Both the position numbers and the translations under genes were made by a program. DNA of 64,000 bases from Neopestalotiopsis rosae (taxonomy: Eukaryota; Ascomycota; Sordariomycetes; Amphisphaeriales; Sporocadaceae): positions 8,122,001 through 8,186,000 of the forward strand of contig JALGAS010000001.1 in the NCBI GenBank assembly GCA_023078685.1, read 5' to 3'. Positions within the stretch are counted from its first letter, which is position 1; every line of letters starts with the position of its first letter. Of the stretch, positions 22,021 through 33,004 are shown in pieces. The notes under the pieces are model-generated. The model saw only the letters and a list, made by a program, of their open reading frames with translations, was not told the origin of the DNA and did no database searches.

Positions 22021-23260
22021 AATGTGCGAGATAAGTGGTCTGTAATTGACGGAGCTGATGTGAGACAAGTATAGTCAACTTTGAGGATGGCGTGAGTACT
22101 ACCTAGTCGTCACAACAAGATTATGCTTGGTATAATAAAGGATGTATTATGGTGATTATCGGACTCGACTTATAAACCTGGGGCGACGGGAACTATTCGA
22201 TCAGCCCTACATCTAGACTAGAAGTAGATGACGACATAGTTCAAGATCCGGAATGAAAGGTCCTGCAAGATAAGTCCCACGACCTTGCCCGATTAGCACC
22301 ATTGATCTGCTGACCAGTCAAATATTTGAATCAAGCAGGAAATAGTCAACCAGGTAAGTCAGCAATTAATTTGCGATGCTTTTTTTGTGTTGTCATGGAC
22401 CTCATTCATGTTGGCTCTCCGTCATCGCTGGACCTTTGTTGAAGTTGGGGACTTCCTCAATTCCAGCGAGGCGTATCACGGGTGCAATTTTGCAAAGTGT
22501 TTGTGTTACATTTATACTCATTCTACAAAGTCTTTCCCTCGAACCCGGCTACTAGATCTAGCGGCCTCGATGACCGACTCCGGCAAGGAGGACCCGGGCC
22601 ATCGTCCGTTCCTGAATAATGGGAGATTCGCGATGAGCACTCCTCAGTAGCAGGCTGCAGGTAGCAGTGGGGGCACGCTACAGAGAACGGTCCGCATAGC
22701 TGGGAGCAAGGGCGCAGGGCTTAGTGTAGTGTCCATTGATCGTCGGCTTCAACACTTTTTGTTTCTCCTGCCACGATCACCTCGACCGGGACTGGACTGT
22801 TGTATTAGTGTCTTAGATGGAATTGGATGATATTATTTCTTTCAGATTGATGGTTACTGTTATCCGTCTTGCGCCTGTAACGAGCTATGGACCCAAGTCA
22901 TAGTAAAACCCCTTGCCCTACACGAACATCTTCATTCGCAGTTAAGTTTTGTCGTGGTCCCCTGAGAAAGGTGGGGATGGCGCAAAGTCTAGCAGCTTGC
23001 TTTTGCATTGCTTTTGGCGAGCGATTTTAGTGCCTAGCGTGCTGTAAACGTAAAATGGCACCGAAAAAGGCTTTTTAAGTCGTTTCTGCGACAGAATACC
23101 TGTAGGTATTGACGGATTAGTCCGTAGGTTGCCCAGACGGAGTCATCCCGTTGGAGCTGAGGACAGAAAATAATTTCGCGCAAGAGTTCACATCTCTTGA
23201 CAAGTTCCAATTCCAACTGAACAGCGCTTCACTTGAATTTGTTGTTGCGCAGCTCGGAAA
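22021..23260. other. Divergent promoter region
   Basis: Shared upstream region of the alpha/beta hydrolase (minus) and the MFS transporter (plus). No further gene or strong motif was seen. Confidence 0.55.
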
Positions 23261-25098
23261 ATGTTGGGCTCCACGGCGAGGATGGAAAACGATCGCGCAT
23301 CCCAATCGGCCGTCGGCAGTCAAACCGCTGCAAAGGATGTCGCCATCGAAATGGTTGGCGAGAAGAGTCATACCATTGATCCCGCTGTGGCTGCTCGCGC
23401 AGTCAGAAAGATTGACTGGTTCTTGATACCGGCCATGACAATCGGCGTAAGTCTCCTGCACGCAGTCTGTTTTCGGTCGAGATAATGCATGTAGCTAATG
23501 AATCTTATTCCAGTATGGCCTTGTATACTATGATAAGGTTCATAATCCTCCTCTGGCGTGTGCGGCCCCATCCTCACTAACATATTTATCCATAGGCCAT
23601 ATTGGGCTCGGCTGCGCTGTTTGGCATGACGACGGATTTGAAGCTGAGCGTGCCTAGCCCCAGCAATCCCTCGGTCACCGACACTTCCCGCCTGTCCTGG
23701 GCAACTTCGCTTTTCTACTTTGGCATGCTGGCCGGTTTATATCCCATGTCATATGCCCTGCAGCGCTTCGAGACTGGCAGGACCTTGGGAGCTGTAGTTT
23801 GTACCTGGGCCCTCGTGTGTCTACTGACCGCGGCCGTGACGACGTGGCAAGGTCTCTACGCCCAGCGCTTCTTTCTCGGTTTCATCGAAAGTGTTATACC
23901 CACTGGCTTCATGACCATCATAGCCGGATACTATACGCAGCAGGAACAATCCATGCGTCAGAGCTGGTGGTTCTCTGCGACTGGATGGTGGGCCATTATC
24001 GGCGGAGCCCTTAACTATGGTTTTGCGCAAATCACTGGCGGGGGGTTGCAGCGATGGCAGTATATCTATCTACTTGCCGGATCCTTGACCTTTTTGTTTG
24101 GTCTCTTTTGCTTCGCCATACCCAGCTCGCCTGTCACGGCTTGGTTCCTGTCCGAGGATGAAAAGTTCGCCGCTGTAGAGAGGCTGAGACTTGGTCAAAC
24201 TGGCATACGCTGCTCCCAGTTCAAAGGTGCGCAGCTAAAGGAAGCTCTGCTCGATGTAAAGATATGGCTCATATTCATCATGATGGCATCTGCATACACC
24301 GTAAATGGTGCTGTATCCGGATTTGGGCCACTGATTGTCTCGGTGAGTAGACATGTCGCAGAACATCTAACGCGGGTCCATGTGACTAATTTTGGAAACA
24401 GACCTTTGGTTGGAATACGCTGCAGTCTATCCTTTTCCAATTTCCACTGGGCGCCATCTGTCTGATCACAGTCCTGTTGACTGGATGGCTCGGATCACGG
24501 TTTAACAACATTCGTATCATCATGCTCATCGTTTGCTGTTTACCCGTCATTGCAGGTTGTGCACTGATTTGGCGAAGTGAATGGACCTACCACGCTGCAG
24601 CTCCGGTCGTTGGATACTCAATTACTGGCACGTTTGGTGCAGTCGTGAGCCTAATCATTACCATTGGCATGTCGAACGTTGCTGGTCACACGAAGAAGAG
24701 TTTTACCTCAGCGACCATATTTGTTGCATATTGTGTTGGTAAGCAGGACTATGATGTATATATCCAGTTAATTAATGCATAGACTGACCGATAAATAGGA
24801 AACATTATCGGGCCACAATTAATCAAGTCTCAAACCAAAGCTGCCCACTATCCAGAGTTATGGCTTGGCCTCATTATCTGGTAGGTCTGACTCTTCCAGC
24901 GCATTTTCATGGCTCTTCTAATCACGTTGCTTTAGCTATTGCATTACTATAGTTGCATCCATTGTCCTGTATTTTGTGCTTCGGATGGAAAATCGCAAGA
25001 AGGAATCGGCCAATGAGGACAACGAGGTTGAGAAGGCGAAGCTGGCTTTCCAGGACCTGACAGACAAGGCCAATCCCTACTTCAAATACCAGCTATAG
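23261..25098 (+). CDS. MFS transporter, allantoate permease (Dal5/anion:cation symporter) family
   Basis: Six exons (23261-23446, 23514-23537, 23596-24342, 24402-24738, 24799-24880, 24936-25098) give 512 aa; the five introns are 55-67 nt and all GT-AG. Exon 2 is only 24 nt and encodes YGLVYYDK. The N-terminal RKIDWFLIPAM start of helix 1, the segment GRTLGAVVCTWALVCL, FFLGFIESVIPTGF, and the ending NPYFKYQL are typical of Dal5-type permeases with about 12 membrane helices. Members carry allantoate, nicotinate, pantothenate, biotin precursors or other organic anions across the plasma membrane; the substrate cannot be fixed from sequence. It converges on the PhiA-like gene. All six exons join in frame with one start and one stop. 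Confidence 0.93.
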
Positions 25099-25356
25099 TT
25101 TCTCAAATTTCATGTTTTCAGTGTAGCATTCCATCCAGCACTGAGCGTGCCTTGGTGTGTTAGAAGGGTGAATGAGAAAAAACAAAAGAAAAAGCTCTTG
25201 ATCATGTCACTACTGATACAATGAGGAACCTGAATTGTTTTATGTATACATTATGTCTATTAGATTTTAGATATGTACAGGTTAGACAAAAGTATGTACT
25301 ATGCAATCATGCAATAAAATTCCAAAGCGCTCATGCTATTCAACCCTTCTGGGCAT

Positions 25357-25926
25357 TTACTGGGTGTAGCTGCAGCCGTTGGGCTCGGTGACCTCGACGG
25401 CGCGGACGGAGATGCCCAGGCAGCCAGAGTTGCCAGCGGGCTCCGAGACACCAGCGTCAACCCAGACGCTCCAGGCACCGTCAATGCTGTTGGGGCAGGC
25501 AAGGAAGCCGGCGCCGTTGAAGGTGAGGTCGCCAGTGGCGTCGAGAGTGAAGTTGGTGCGCTCGCCGTTGCGGACGGTGGGCTGGGCGCCGGTGGTGTAG
25601 CCGAACTTGCCCTGGCCCATGCCGGAGCGGTCGACAAAGGCCTGCTGGGGAGTGGCGCTCTCGGCGTACAGGTAAAGGCCGCCCTCGTTGAGGTAGAAGG
25701 TGGCCGAGTCGGCGGCACCGTTGTCGCACGAGGCGTTCTGCGCGGGCAGGTTGAGGAAGATGGAGCTCAGAGCGGCATCAAACTGAGCAAAGTGGACCTC
25801 GCTGGCAGAGCGGAGGGCCATCAGGCCAAAAGGTGTGCCATCGGCAATGGTGGACTGTCTGGCGGCCAGGGGAGAGGCGGCCGAGAGGCCGGCGATGCTG
25901 AGAACGGAGATAGCCTTGGCGTACAT
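25357..25926 (-). CDS. Cell wall protein, PhiA-like
   Basis: Single exon of 189 aa. A signal peptide (MYAKAISVLSIAGLSAASP) precedes LAARQ, and the mature chain opens with PFGLMALRSASEVHFA, the family hallmark. Four cysteines (NASCDN, FLACPN, SGCLGI, NGCSYT) could form two disulfides, and NAS and NFT sequons are present. In Aspergillus, PhiA is a small secreted wall protein needed for phialide and conidium formation and known as an IgE-binding allergen; a wall role here is by homology. High GC at third codon positions and a TATA box on the minus strand at 26067-26074 suggest strong expression. A long frame on the opposite strand is a by-product of the GC bias. Confidence 0.88.
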   Translation of the reverse strand: MYAKAISVLSIAGLSAASPLAARQSTIADGTPFGLMALRSASEVHFAQFDAALSSIFLNLPAQNASCDNGAADSATFYLNEGGLYLYAESATPQQAFVDRSGMGQGKFGYTTGAQPTVRNGERTNFTLDATGDLTFNGAGFLACPNSIDGAWSVWVDAGVSEPAGNSGCLGISVRAVEVTEPNGCSYTQ

Positions 25927-27634
25927 CTTGATGGTGTTATTAAGTATTAAAACTTTTGGTTGGTTTTTTTGGAGTAGTTATTTTGAGGTTGTAATGTGTT
26001 GATTGTGATGATGATTGTGATGATGAGGATATTTCAAAGTAGTCCATCTGCTGTTCTTGCCTGGACTTTATATATCCAGATTCCTACCCAAATCCATTCG
26101 ATCGACGTCACAGCCATTTACAGGCATCGGGAGATCGGCTTCACCAAGGAACAAACATGGAAGTCGTTCGTTGTCTTGGCTTCCTCGTATAATGCTACGG
26201 ACACTCTATGGCACTATGCAGGACTTCCACCCATCCACAATGCGACGTTCCGGCAGGATACGAGGCTTTTCGAGGGGCGGCTTGGTGCGGGTTGGTGCCA
26301 GTGGTTGAACAAGCGCCAGAAGAAATGGGGACCCCAAGGGATGAGCCCCAAATACCCCCGGGCTCTCCGCCCCGGTAGAAGGGAACCGCGCCAATTAGTG
26401 GACAGTCCTCGCCTAAAATGCCAAGAGCACAGTGGGTTGGGCGGGTGATGGTCCCTAAAGATGCACTCCGCTAAAACCCCCTTAGCCGTGAAGTTAAATT
26501 CACCTTTATTCTGCTGGCCCTTCACTAAGTTCTTCGCCTCACTTCTTCTTTTGGCGCTCAGCTGAGCACTGCCTTCTTCTCAGCTCCATACTACAGTGAC
26601 GCTGCGACCTAAACCAGTCCCGACTTTTCGCCGGATTCAAGGCGACGGTTGTGCCCATAACGTAATTTAGGTCTCCCCGGCTCGAACCAGGGCCAATTTT
26701 AGACTTAAAGTGCTCCTCGGCAAGCAGGGTTGAGATCATCATCATGTCCACGGACCACGGTAGCGTCGGTACGTTGCATACGGGTATCCTGGACTAGTCC
26801 CATCGTCCAAGCCAACCATGACTTCATAAGTTCATGCTCAACGGCAAAGTGAACAAAGAGTCTTTTGCCTCTTCGTATTGCTGGATTTCATGAGGAGAAG
26901 CAAAGAAGTAGGACAGACGATCTTCTTCTCACGCGGTTAGGCGTAGCGAGCTGGAGGAGAACTGCTCAGAAACACAACGAGCTTTTTCGTAAATTCGGGT
27001 TTTTGTTCAACCATACGAGAACTTACGATGCAGTGATGTCAAACTCGTCTGTCCCAACAGGGACGGACAAAATCTATTAACAGCTCAGATCTCTTCATAG
27101 TGGCAAGATCGTCTACCAGGGGAGAGGCTGCATCTAAGCTTAAAGGGGGCTTTCCACTAATACCTTCATCTGAACTGCCATTTAGTCTCCTCTAGCCTGA
27201 AACAAGACTAAGCACATTTTCAATTAGCATATGGAGTGTTCCGTAGATGACCGAACATAAAGTACTGCAACCATCACTTGAGAATAGTACTTCTATAACT
27301 GAGAAAGCGTTACTCCTTTAGAAGAATATAACAACCAAAGTACACTTCAATCAACACAGAAACTGACTCGACTCGGACATGTTCCACGAACATGGTCGAA
27401 CACGAGACGGTATATTTCTTGTCTCAGGCAAGATGGAGTTTTCTCAATGGTTACAAAGGAGAAGAGGAGCATGACAGAGAGAACAAACTCAATAATGGTC
27501 AATATTCCAGAAAAGCATCCACTCTGTGTGGTGATCAATGGAGACTCCAGAAAGCATACCCGTCCAAGCTTCATCGGCATAATGGAGTCTATAGTCTCGT
27601 ATTCCGTGGTATCTATAGGCGTGCTTTGCACAAT
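25927..27634. other. 1.7-kb gene-free stretch
   Basis: Upstream region of the PhiA-like gene, then unassigned DNA. It contains the TATA box at 26067-26074 and a GC-rich hairpin-prone segment near 26320-26380 (GAGCCC...GGGCTC). A 70-codon minus-strand frame (26539-26751) has no recognised relative. Confidence 0.5.
26067..26074 (-). promoter_or_regulatory. TATA box of the PhiA-like gene
   Basis: TATATAAA on the minus strand, about 140 bp before the ATG at 25926. Spacing leaves room for a leader of about 100 nt. Confidence 0.55.
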
Positions 27635-28873
27635 TCATAATATCCTCCTCCTGGCCTCTGATGCCGAGTTCCATTCTTCCAAAGTTTTTTTTACATAATA
27701 ATCTCGATTTGGAAAGTCCGGCTCGTCTTTGCATAATCTCATGGCCTGATCAAAGGAACTCGGTGTGGCAGTGCACTCTTCGATTTCCTCTGCAGTCGCT
27801 GTTTCCTCCGTACGCTCCTTATTGAACTCTGCCACATAGTCTTCCCAACGACGCACCAACTCGACACTTCTCACCAGTCCGTCGGCAGTGTTGCCCTCAG
27901 GATCCTTTGAAGCCGTGAACGAGTCACCGTCCTTGGGTCCCAATATGGCAGCGTCCTTATTGGCGCCACGGTGTGCGTCAAAGACAAAGAGAGTAGCAAA
28001 GACAACCTCATGCGCCACGGCCGAGCTGTGCCACTCGTCCTGGGACACACGGTATGTCATGCCGCGCCGTTCCGTCTCCTCGGAGCCGAGGCGCGTCGCC
28101 CGAAAGTATTTGTGCGTGTTGACCACGGTCGACGAGACCTGGTGGGTCTTGTAGCCCGGTTCGGAGCCCTTGCCGTCGTCCCACGAGACACGGTACTCGG
28201 CGTGCGTCGCTTCTGCTGCATCATTGTCCTCCACGGCATCGACCGACCACCGGAGGTTAGAACCCTCGCCCGCGAGAATCCACGATTGCCCAAAGGCGTG
28301 GTGCCCATGAATGCTAATAGCAGGATCGACGCGGTGGCCGTCGGGCAGCCACACGTGCAGTCGCCAAAGCTCATCAATGGACCCGTCCTTAATAAGGCTG
28401 CATAGGGGAACAAACACGAACCCTGCCGAGCTTCGCGAAGGCTTGAATAGAGACTTTGGGTGTGATAAAGCGGCGTGTATATACGGCCACATGAAATCTT
28501 GACTGAGCGTATCCTCGTGCTCGGTGCTATGTCTTCCGCGTTCGCGCATATATGAGATGCCCACAATCAGGTTCATGATGACAAGATACTCTGATTCTTG
28601 CGAAAACCGTGACCTGATGGCCTCAAGCCACTGGTTGACAGATAATGGTTGCGAGTCCAAGGCTTCTTGCTGTTGTAGAAGCCATTTTCGAATATAGCTT
28701 TCTCGGTCAACGTCGAGTTTGGTAGCAACTATCAGGCCCCGAAACGTCCGCTCTACACCATCGTGTGTGAGAAGATACTGATCGCCGACTTTGCCGAGAC
28801 TGCAGATTGCAGGCCCTTCGAACACGGTGGGCGTCTCAACTATCGTGGCCGTCGAATCTTCACTTTGTGACAT
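27635..28873 (-). CDS. Conserved fungal protein with cupin-like core, function unknown
   Basis: Single exon of 412 aa from MSQSEDSTATIV; the frame stays open another 35 codons upstream to 28978, but that part is basic and leader-like. The central part, about residues 180-330, reads as a beta-barrel with RLHVWLPDGHRVDP, the His pair IHGHHAFGQSWILAGEG, then HAEYRVSWDDG, YKTHQ, and late ATLFVFDAHRG and LGPKDGDSFT. The H-x-H followed by a Gly-rich turn resembles the first cupin motif and may bind a metal. I have seen this block alone and joined to other domains in fungal proteins but know no assigned reaction. The C-terminus is acidic and helical. No signal peptide or membrane helix is visible. 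A cysteine-dioxygenase-like fold is possible; that is inference. Confidence 0.7.
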   Translation of the reverse strand: MSQSEDSTATIVETPTVFEGPAICSLGKVGDQYLLTHDGVERTFRGLIVATKLDVDRESYIRKWLLQQQEALDSQPLSVNQWLEAIRSRFSQESEYLVIMNLIVGISYMRERGRHSTEHEDTLSQDFMWPYIHAALSHPKSLFKPSRSSAGFVFVPLCSLIKDGSIDELWRLHVWLPDGHRVDPAISIHGHHAFGQSWILAGEGSNLRWSVDAVEDNDAAEATHAEYRVSWDDGKGSEPGYKTHQVSSTVVNTHKYFRATRLGSEETERRGMTYRVSQDEWHSSAVAHEVVFATLFVFDAHRGANKDAAILGPKDGDSFTASKDPEGNTADGLVRSVELVRRWEDYVAEFNKERTEETATAEEIEECTATPSSFDQAMRLCKDEPDFPNRDYYVKKTLEEWNSASEARRRIL

Positions 28874-30122
28874 TACAAATTTTGAAGGTAAAGGACTTGT
28901 GACGTTTGCTTGTGTCACCGGGTACTGCTTACGGCCGCGTAGAGTGAAGTGGATCCGAGGCCTATACTTGAGAATCATGTTGGGCAGCGAAAAAGGATAT
29001 ATACTTGATGCTTTCCTCGAATTTGGAATAAGATATAAGTCAACTCTGTAGCATTTTTACAGATGATTTTGCCATCTGATAAAGTGTTCGTTTGACTCAG
29101 TTTGTCTTGACACTTACCCGACACTCAGCCCGGGGGCTGAGTCAGTCGGCCTCAACCAATCACAAGTCGCGTGGCAATCGTTGGCAGTACATGCAGTCAG
29201 CCGACCAGTCTGCCTCTCGCATCCTGCAAATGATCTGTTAGGGTAGCCGGTTTAATGGGATGCATGGCCTTTTGAGCCTGACTAGCCTCTAAATTTCTGT
29301 CCGAAAGATGTGTTGCACGTCTAGGCGCCGGCCACATAGCCTTCGGGCTGAGTTGAGAATATTGGGATCCTTGAATCTATCACGACCTAGTACGGCGACA
29401 CAAGTGCAACTTATAATGTGGAAAAATAACGGGTGTAATTGTTGATTACTGGTGTGCTGCTCGGCAAGACGGCACATGGCGATGCCATACCGTGAAGAAG
29501 AAACCGGAACCTCCACATTCGGTGCTTACGCGCCATGATGCCTTATGTTATAGTGGTCCCGATACCTTACGTGCAAGGCGCAACAATGAGAAAGTAAGCG
29601 CATCACCGAAGTTGCGCGAATATGATGGGACTGGAAGATTTAAGACGTAGCATCAATGGCTCGCAGCTCAAACAGGGAACTCCGTTCGAACTAATACCAA
29701 AGGTCGGGGCAGCTGTATGAATAGTCGCCTAGCAGATCATATAGTATTTCCTATACTATCAAAATCTAAGCCTCGCACAAATACTTATATCGGCGAATCT
29801 GGAGAAACGATAACGATGCTAACATGATTCTATTAGCACGTATCCGATAGATGACAAGTTCGATCGTCATTGGAAAGTCAATGCTCGTGTAATCGCAATC
29901 CGACGCCTCCTGCCCCTCGGCCCCCTTGTCGCAGAAGGGGACTTGACACAGTTCACGTCTCAGCCCTACCAGAATCCATCGCTTTTCATCTGAAGTTCCT
30001 CAAGATGATCGCTTTTCTGACCATCTTGGCATTTACTTGGCGCATCTTGCCAAGTAATTCACTTTTCTTCCTTGGTATACATATCAGAGACAGTCATTAC
30101 CGCTACGCAGAGCCTGGAAAGG
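28874..30122. other. Divergent intergenic region
   Basis: Region between the cupin-like gene (minus) and the DUF3431 gene (plus). It contains two TGASTCA sites and a perfect 7-bp inverted repeat, CTCAGCC-CGGG-GGCTGAG, at 29124-29141. No further gene was seen. Confidence 0.55.
29094..29144. promoter_or_regulatory. Two Gcn4/CpcA-type TGASTCA sites upstream of the cupin-like gene
   Basis: TGACTCA at 29094-29100 and TGAGTCA at 29138-29144, the second overlapping the inverted repeat CTCAGCC/GGCTGAG. They lie about 220-270 bp before the ATG at 28873. Sites of this sequence bind bZIP factors of the Gcn4/CPC1 or AP-1 type. Confidence 0.4.
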
Positions 30123-31041
30123 ATGATGCGAGAATCTAGCTGCCTGCGTACTGGCAAGTTCAAGAATATCGTGTTGCAACTTCTCGCAGTCTTTTCTTGC
30201 ATCTCACTAATACTATATTGCGGCGTCGAGACCAAACCTCCACGTCTTCCATTATCGCAGCCGTTGCAAAAAGCGTTGGTGATAGCATCGAGCTTCGCGA
30301 CAGCGCAAGACACAGCATGGCTTTCGCAAATTCCTCGCGACTGGGCCATCTATCACTATGTGACGGATGAGATCAGTATCGACGGCTCCTCAACGAGCGC
30401 ACTATCCGTTCCGGCCGACAAGGGCAACGAAGCCATGGCCTATCTAACCTACATCATAGACCACTTCGACGAGCTACCAGACGTGGTCTTCTTCCGTCAC
30501 TCGCACTACAAGTCGTGGCATCAGGCTTTTGATTCAGTGTTCGAAGTCAGCTCTCTGCGCACCGACTACGTGCTCGAAAGAGGTTTCGTGTCGCCGAGAT
30601 GCATGAGCGGGTGCGAGAATGTCATGCCCGTGGCGGGTGAAGGAGTACCCATTGCTGATATCCACTTGGTAACGCGTGACATTCAGCTGCGGTCGCTTTT
30701 GTCCGAGTTCTTGGACCCGGCGGAGCCCATTCCCCGCAAGATTGCGGCGCCATGCTGTGCTCAGTTTGCCGTCAGTCGTGCCGCCGTGCAGTCGAGGAGC
30801 CGAGAGTGGTGGATGGCTATGCGAAGCTGGCTGATCAGTACCTCACTGTCAAGCTATAGCAGCGGGAGATTGCTAGAGTGGACTTGGCATATTTGGTTTG
30901 GTGAGGAGGCATCTCTGTGAGTCTTTGACAAATCCGAACTAGAATCAGTCCACTAATTGATCCAGCTGTTCCATTTCGGAGGAAGCTTGCCTCTGTAATG
31001 TCTTTGGTTATGGCACCGACTGTGGAAATAGTCTATTGTGA
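30123..31041 (+). CDS. DUF3431 family membrane protein
   Basis: Two exons (30123-30916, 30966-31041) give 289 aa; the 49-nt intron (GTGAGT...GATCCAG, branch CTAATTGAT) is needed to add the conserved Cys-rich tail CSISEEACLCNVFGYGTDCG. One hydrophobic segment near residues 16-35 (IVLQLLAVFSCISLILY) points to a type II membrane anchor with the rest lumenal or outside. The core shows family blocks: HSHYKSWHQAFDS, FAVSRAAVQSRSREWW and LLEWTWHIWFGEE. DUF3431 proteins resemble glycosyltransferase-like enzymes in layout, but no reaction is established. The start is taken at 30123 (MMRESS); the next Met at 30126 is equivalent, and upstream in-frame codons look non-coding. Confidence 0.85.
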
Positions 31042-31292
31042 TACAGCCGAGTTCTCTCTGGTTGATGGGCTAGGAGCAAGAGTCATTAGAAAGTAACTTT
31101 ATGCGACATAAGACTGTCTATAATCTCTTTCCTAGGTCGGAACAATACAATGAATCCCCCACGAGGTATTTTTGTTTGTTCCGCAACATTGTAATTGATG
31201 CTGTTGTACATAGTAGACTACTACTACCAACTCGTGCGCTTGCTCATTGTATACGCCTCCGTTTTATGCTTAACACTGATTCTCTTGTTACA

Positions 31293-32566
31293 TTATGATG
31301 ACTTCGAGTTTTCAAAGCCCTCAAGATTTTTCGCATCCGAAAATTGAGCCTTGCCGTCTTGGCCCACACTGGCGATGCTGACCCTGAGTGGTACCTCGTC
31401 GGCCTTGACTGGAGCCTCCGGGCTTGTCTTTGGCTTTGTTGCTAGATCCACGGCTTGACCCACAACACCAGCTGGAGCACCTGCAATTTCGTTGACCTCG
31501 TCTTTTGTGAGGACATCACTGATTCTTGCTGCCCTACTCGACATGAGAATCGTAGCAGGTCCTTGGAACTGCAGGAAGAGCCGGTCACCCCAGATGGTCC
31601 TCCTCGTCATGGTACGCAGGCTGTACAGAACACGGCTCGAGAACTTGTACCACTCAGTCGTGCGCATTGACTGGAAGAACTTGATGTTGCCAAACCAGGC
31701 TGAAACGGCTGGAATCTGGAATCGAACACCGGAGCTCTTGAATCGAAATGGCAGAGGTGGGTTACGAGTGATCGAGTAAGCCACAACGTTAGACGGATGC
31801 AGCACAATCTCCTCTCCTTCAGCCAGGGTCAGCTGATGAACATGGCCAGGTGCCGAGAGCGCAACCAGTCCGCGACCGGTGAGTTCAGAACAGCCCCAGT
31901 GAGCTAAAGGCAAGCGATATCGTATCCGCGGCGTGACTGTCAGGCTATGGCCAGTCCATGCCAGCAACGCTGATCGTTGCCCAACTACCCAGTCTGTAGT
32001 GCCATCCAAGTGTAGGACTGAAAAGGTTGTCGTCGGCGATTTCGTGGCAATCAATGCTTGTAACGGAGTTGTCGAGGAAACACGCTGGTATAGGAACGGC
32101 ACACCAGTGAGCGCGCGACTGAAGGGCGACAAAAGCGACAACGTCGATTGGGCCTATACGTCTTCAAATCAGCGATTTTACCTTTCTGTTGATCAAGAGG
32201 TAATTCCTCACGTTTTGTGCCTTGCCAGAAACAGCTACCAATGTTCCCCGTCTTGTGTATAGCTTTTGTGATGCGGACAAGTCGACCGAGAGAAGGGAAT
32301 AAGGTGTGCCGATCACTTCGAACCTAGCATCTGAATTTCCATGGTCAGATATATGTAGTCAGACAATACTGAGCTGCAGTGTTCATACCTGCGACATCTT
32401 TGTATGGGCTCAGCGGCGAGCCGAACGCATCCCCACCAAGACGCGGTGATTCTGTTGTAGGCGCAGAGCTGATCTGAATGGCCCTACATTGACGGCAGAT
32501 GTAGCTGGTCCTGCCGGCCAATTGCTTTGACTGGCCATTCCGGACCAACGTCCTGGCGCTGCGCAT
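31293..32566 (-). CDS. aim24: AIM24 family mitochondrial protein
   Basis: Three exons (32566-32389, 32330-32212, 32153-31293) give 385 aa; both introns are 58 nt. The splice joining GKAQN to [11 protein letters not shown] restores the conserved family block. The N-terminus is rich in Arg/Ser with few acids ([15 protein letters not shown]), as expected of a mitochondrial presequence. Family landmarks are [91 protein letters not shown]. In yeast, Aim24 sits in the inner membrane and supports MICOS assembly and cristae shape. The C-terminal 60 residues are variable and charged. The gene ends about 250 bp from the DUF3431 gene and its promoter faces the 3' end of the acyl-CoA dehydrogenase gene. 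Confidence 0.93.
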
Positions 32567-33004
32567 GGCTATCGTCGCGAATTCTCGAGTCGTGCTATGG
32601 AAGTTCGACTCATGGACAAAAAATCGCGAGATGTTACGTCAGAACCCGCGAAGCTCGATTAGAGAGAGTAGTAGATTGGATGCCCGAGCAGAGGTACTGT
32701 GTGGCTGTGCGACTGGAAGCCGTTTGAAAGCACGAGCCACTTTGAGACAGACCCACTAAAAGCGAGCATTGAAGAAGCCGCCGTGGGATGGTGTTACACA
32801 ACTAGCAATTTCACTGTATTTTTATCATACATCATAAATACAATAATCACATGGAAAGAGTCCAATTTCGAGCTGTCGTTTGAGATTAGTTGCGAAAGTC
32901 CCTAAGCTAAAATCCTCAGTCATTTTTCGTACAATGTCATTTAATCAAACAGTAGTACCTTTACGGTGAGGCGCCAACATGTATGGCGGCTTTGTGCGTG
33001 TGTC
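32567..33004. other. Promoter region of AIM24
   Basis: 438 bp between the AIM24 start and the 3' end of the acyl-CoA dehydrogenase gene. No separate gene was seen. Confidence 0.55.

Noticed and set aside
25333..25950. 205-codon frame on the plus strand opposite the PhiA-like gene
   Set aside because: It is the mirror of a GC3-rich gene; it has no motif, a Gly/Ala/Val-only composition, and the minus frame has a signal peptide and family motifs.
26539..26751. 70-codon minus-strand frame containing GGTTCGAGCC, which looks like a tRNA B box
   Set aside because: The T-arm has a G-G mismatch and no matching acceptor strand is found upstream, so it is not a tRNA; the frame itself has no known relative.
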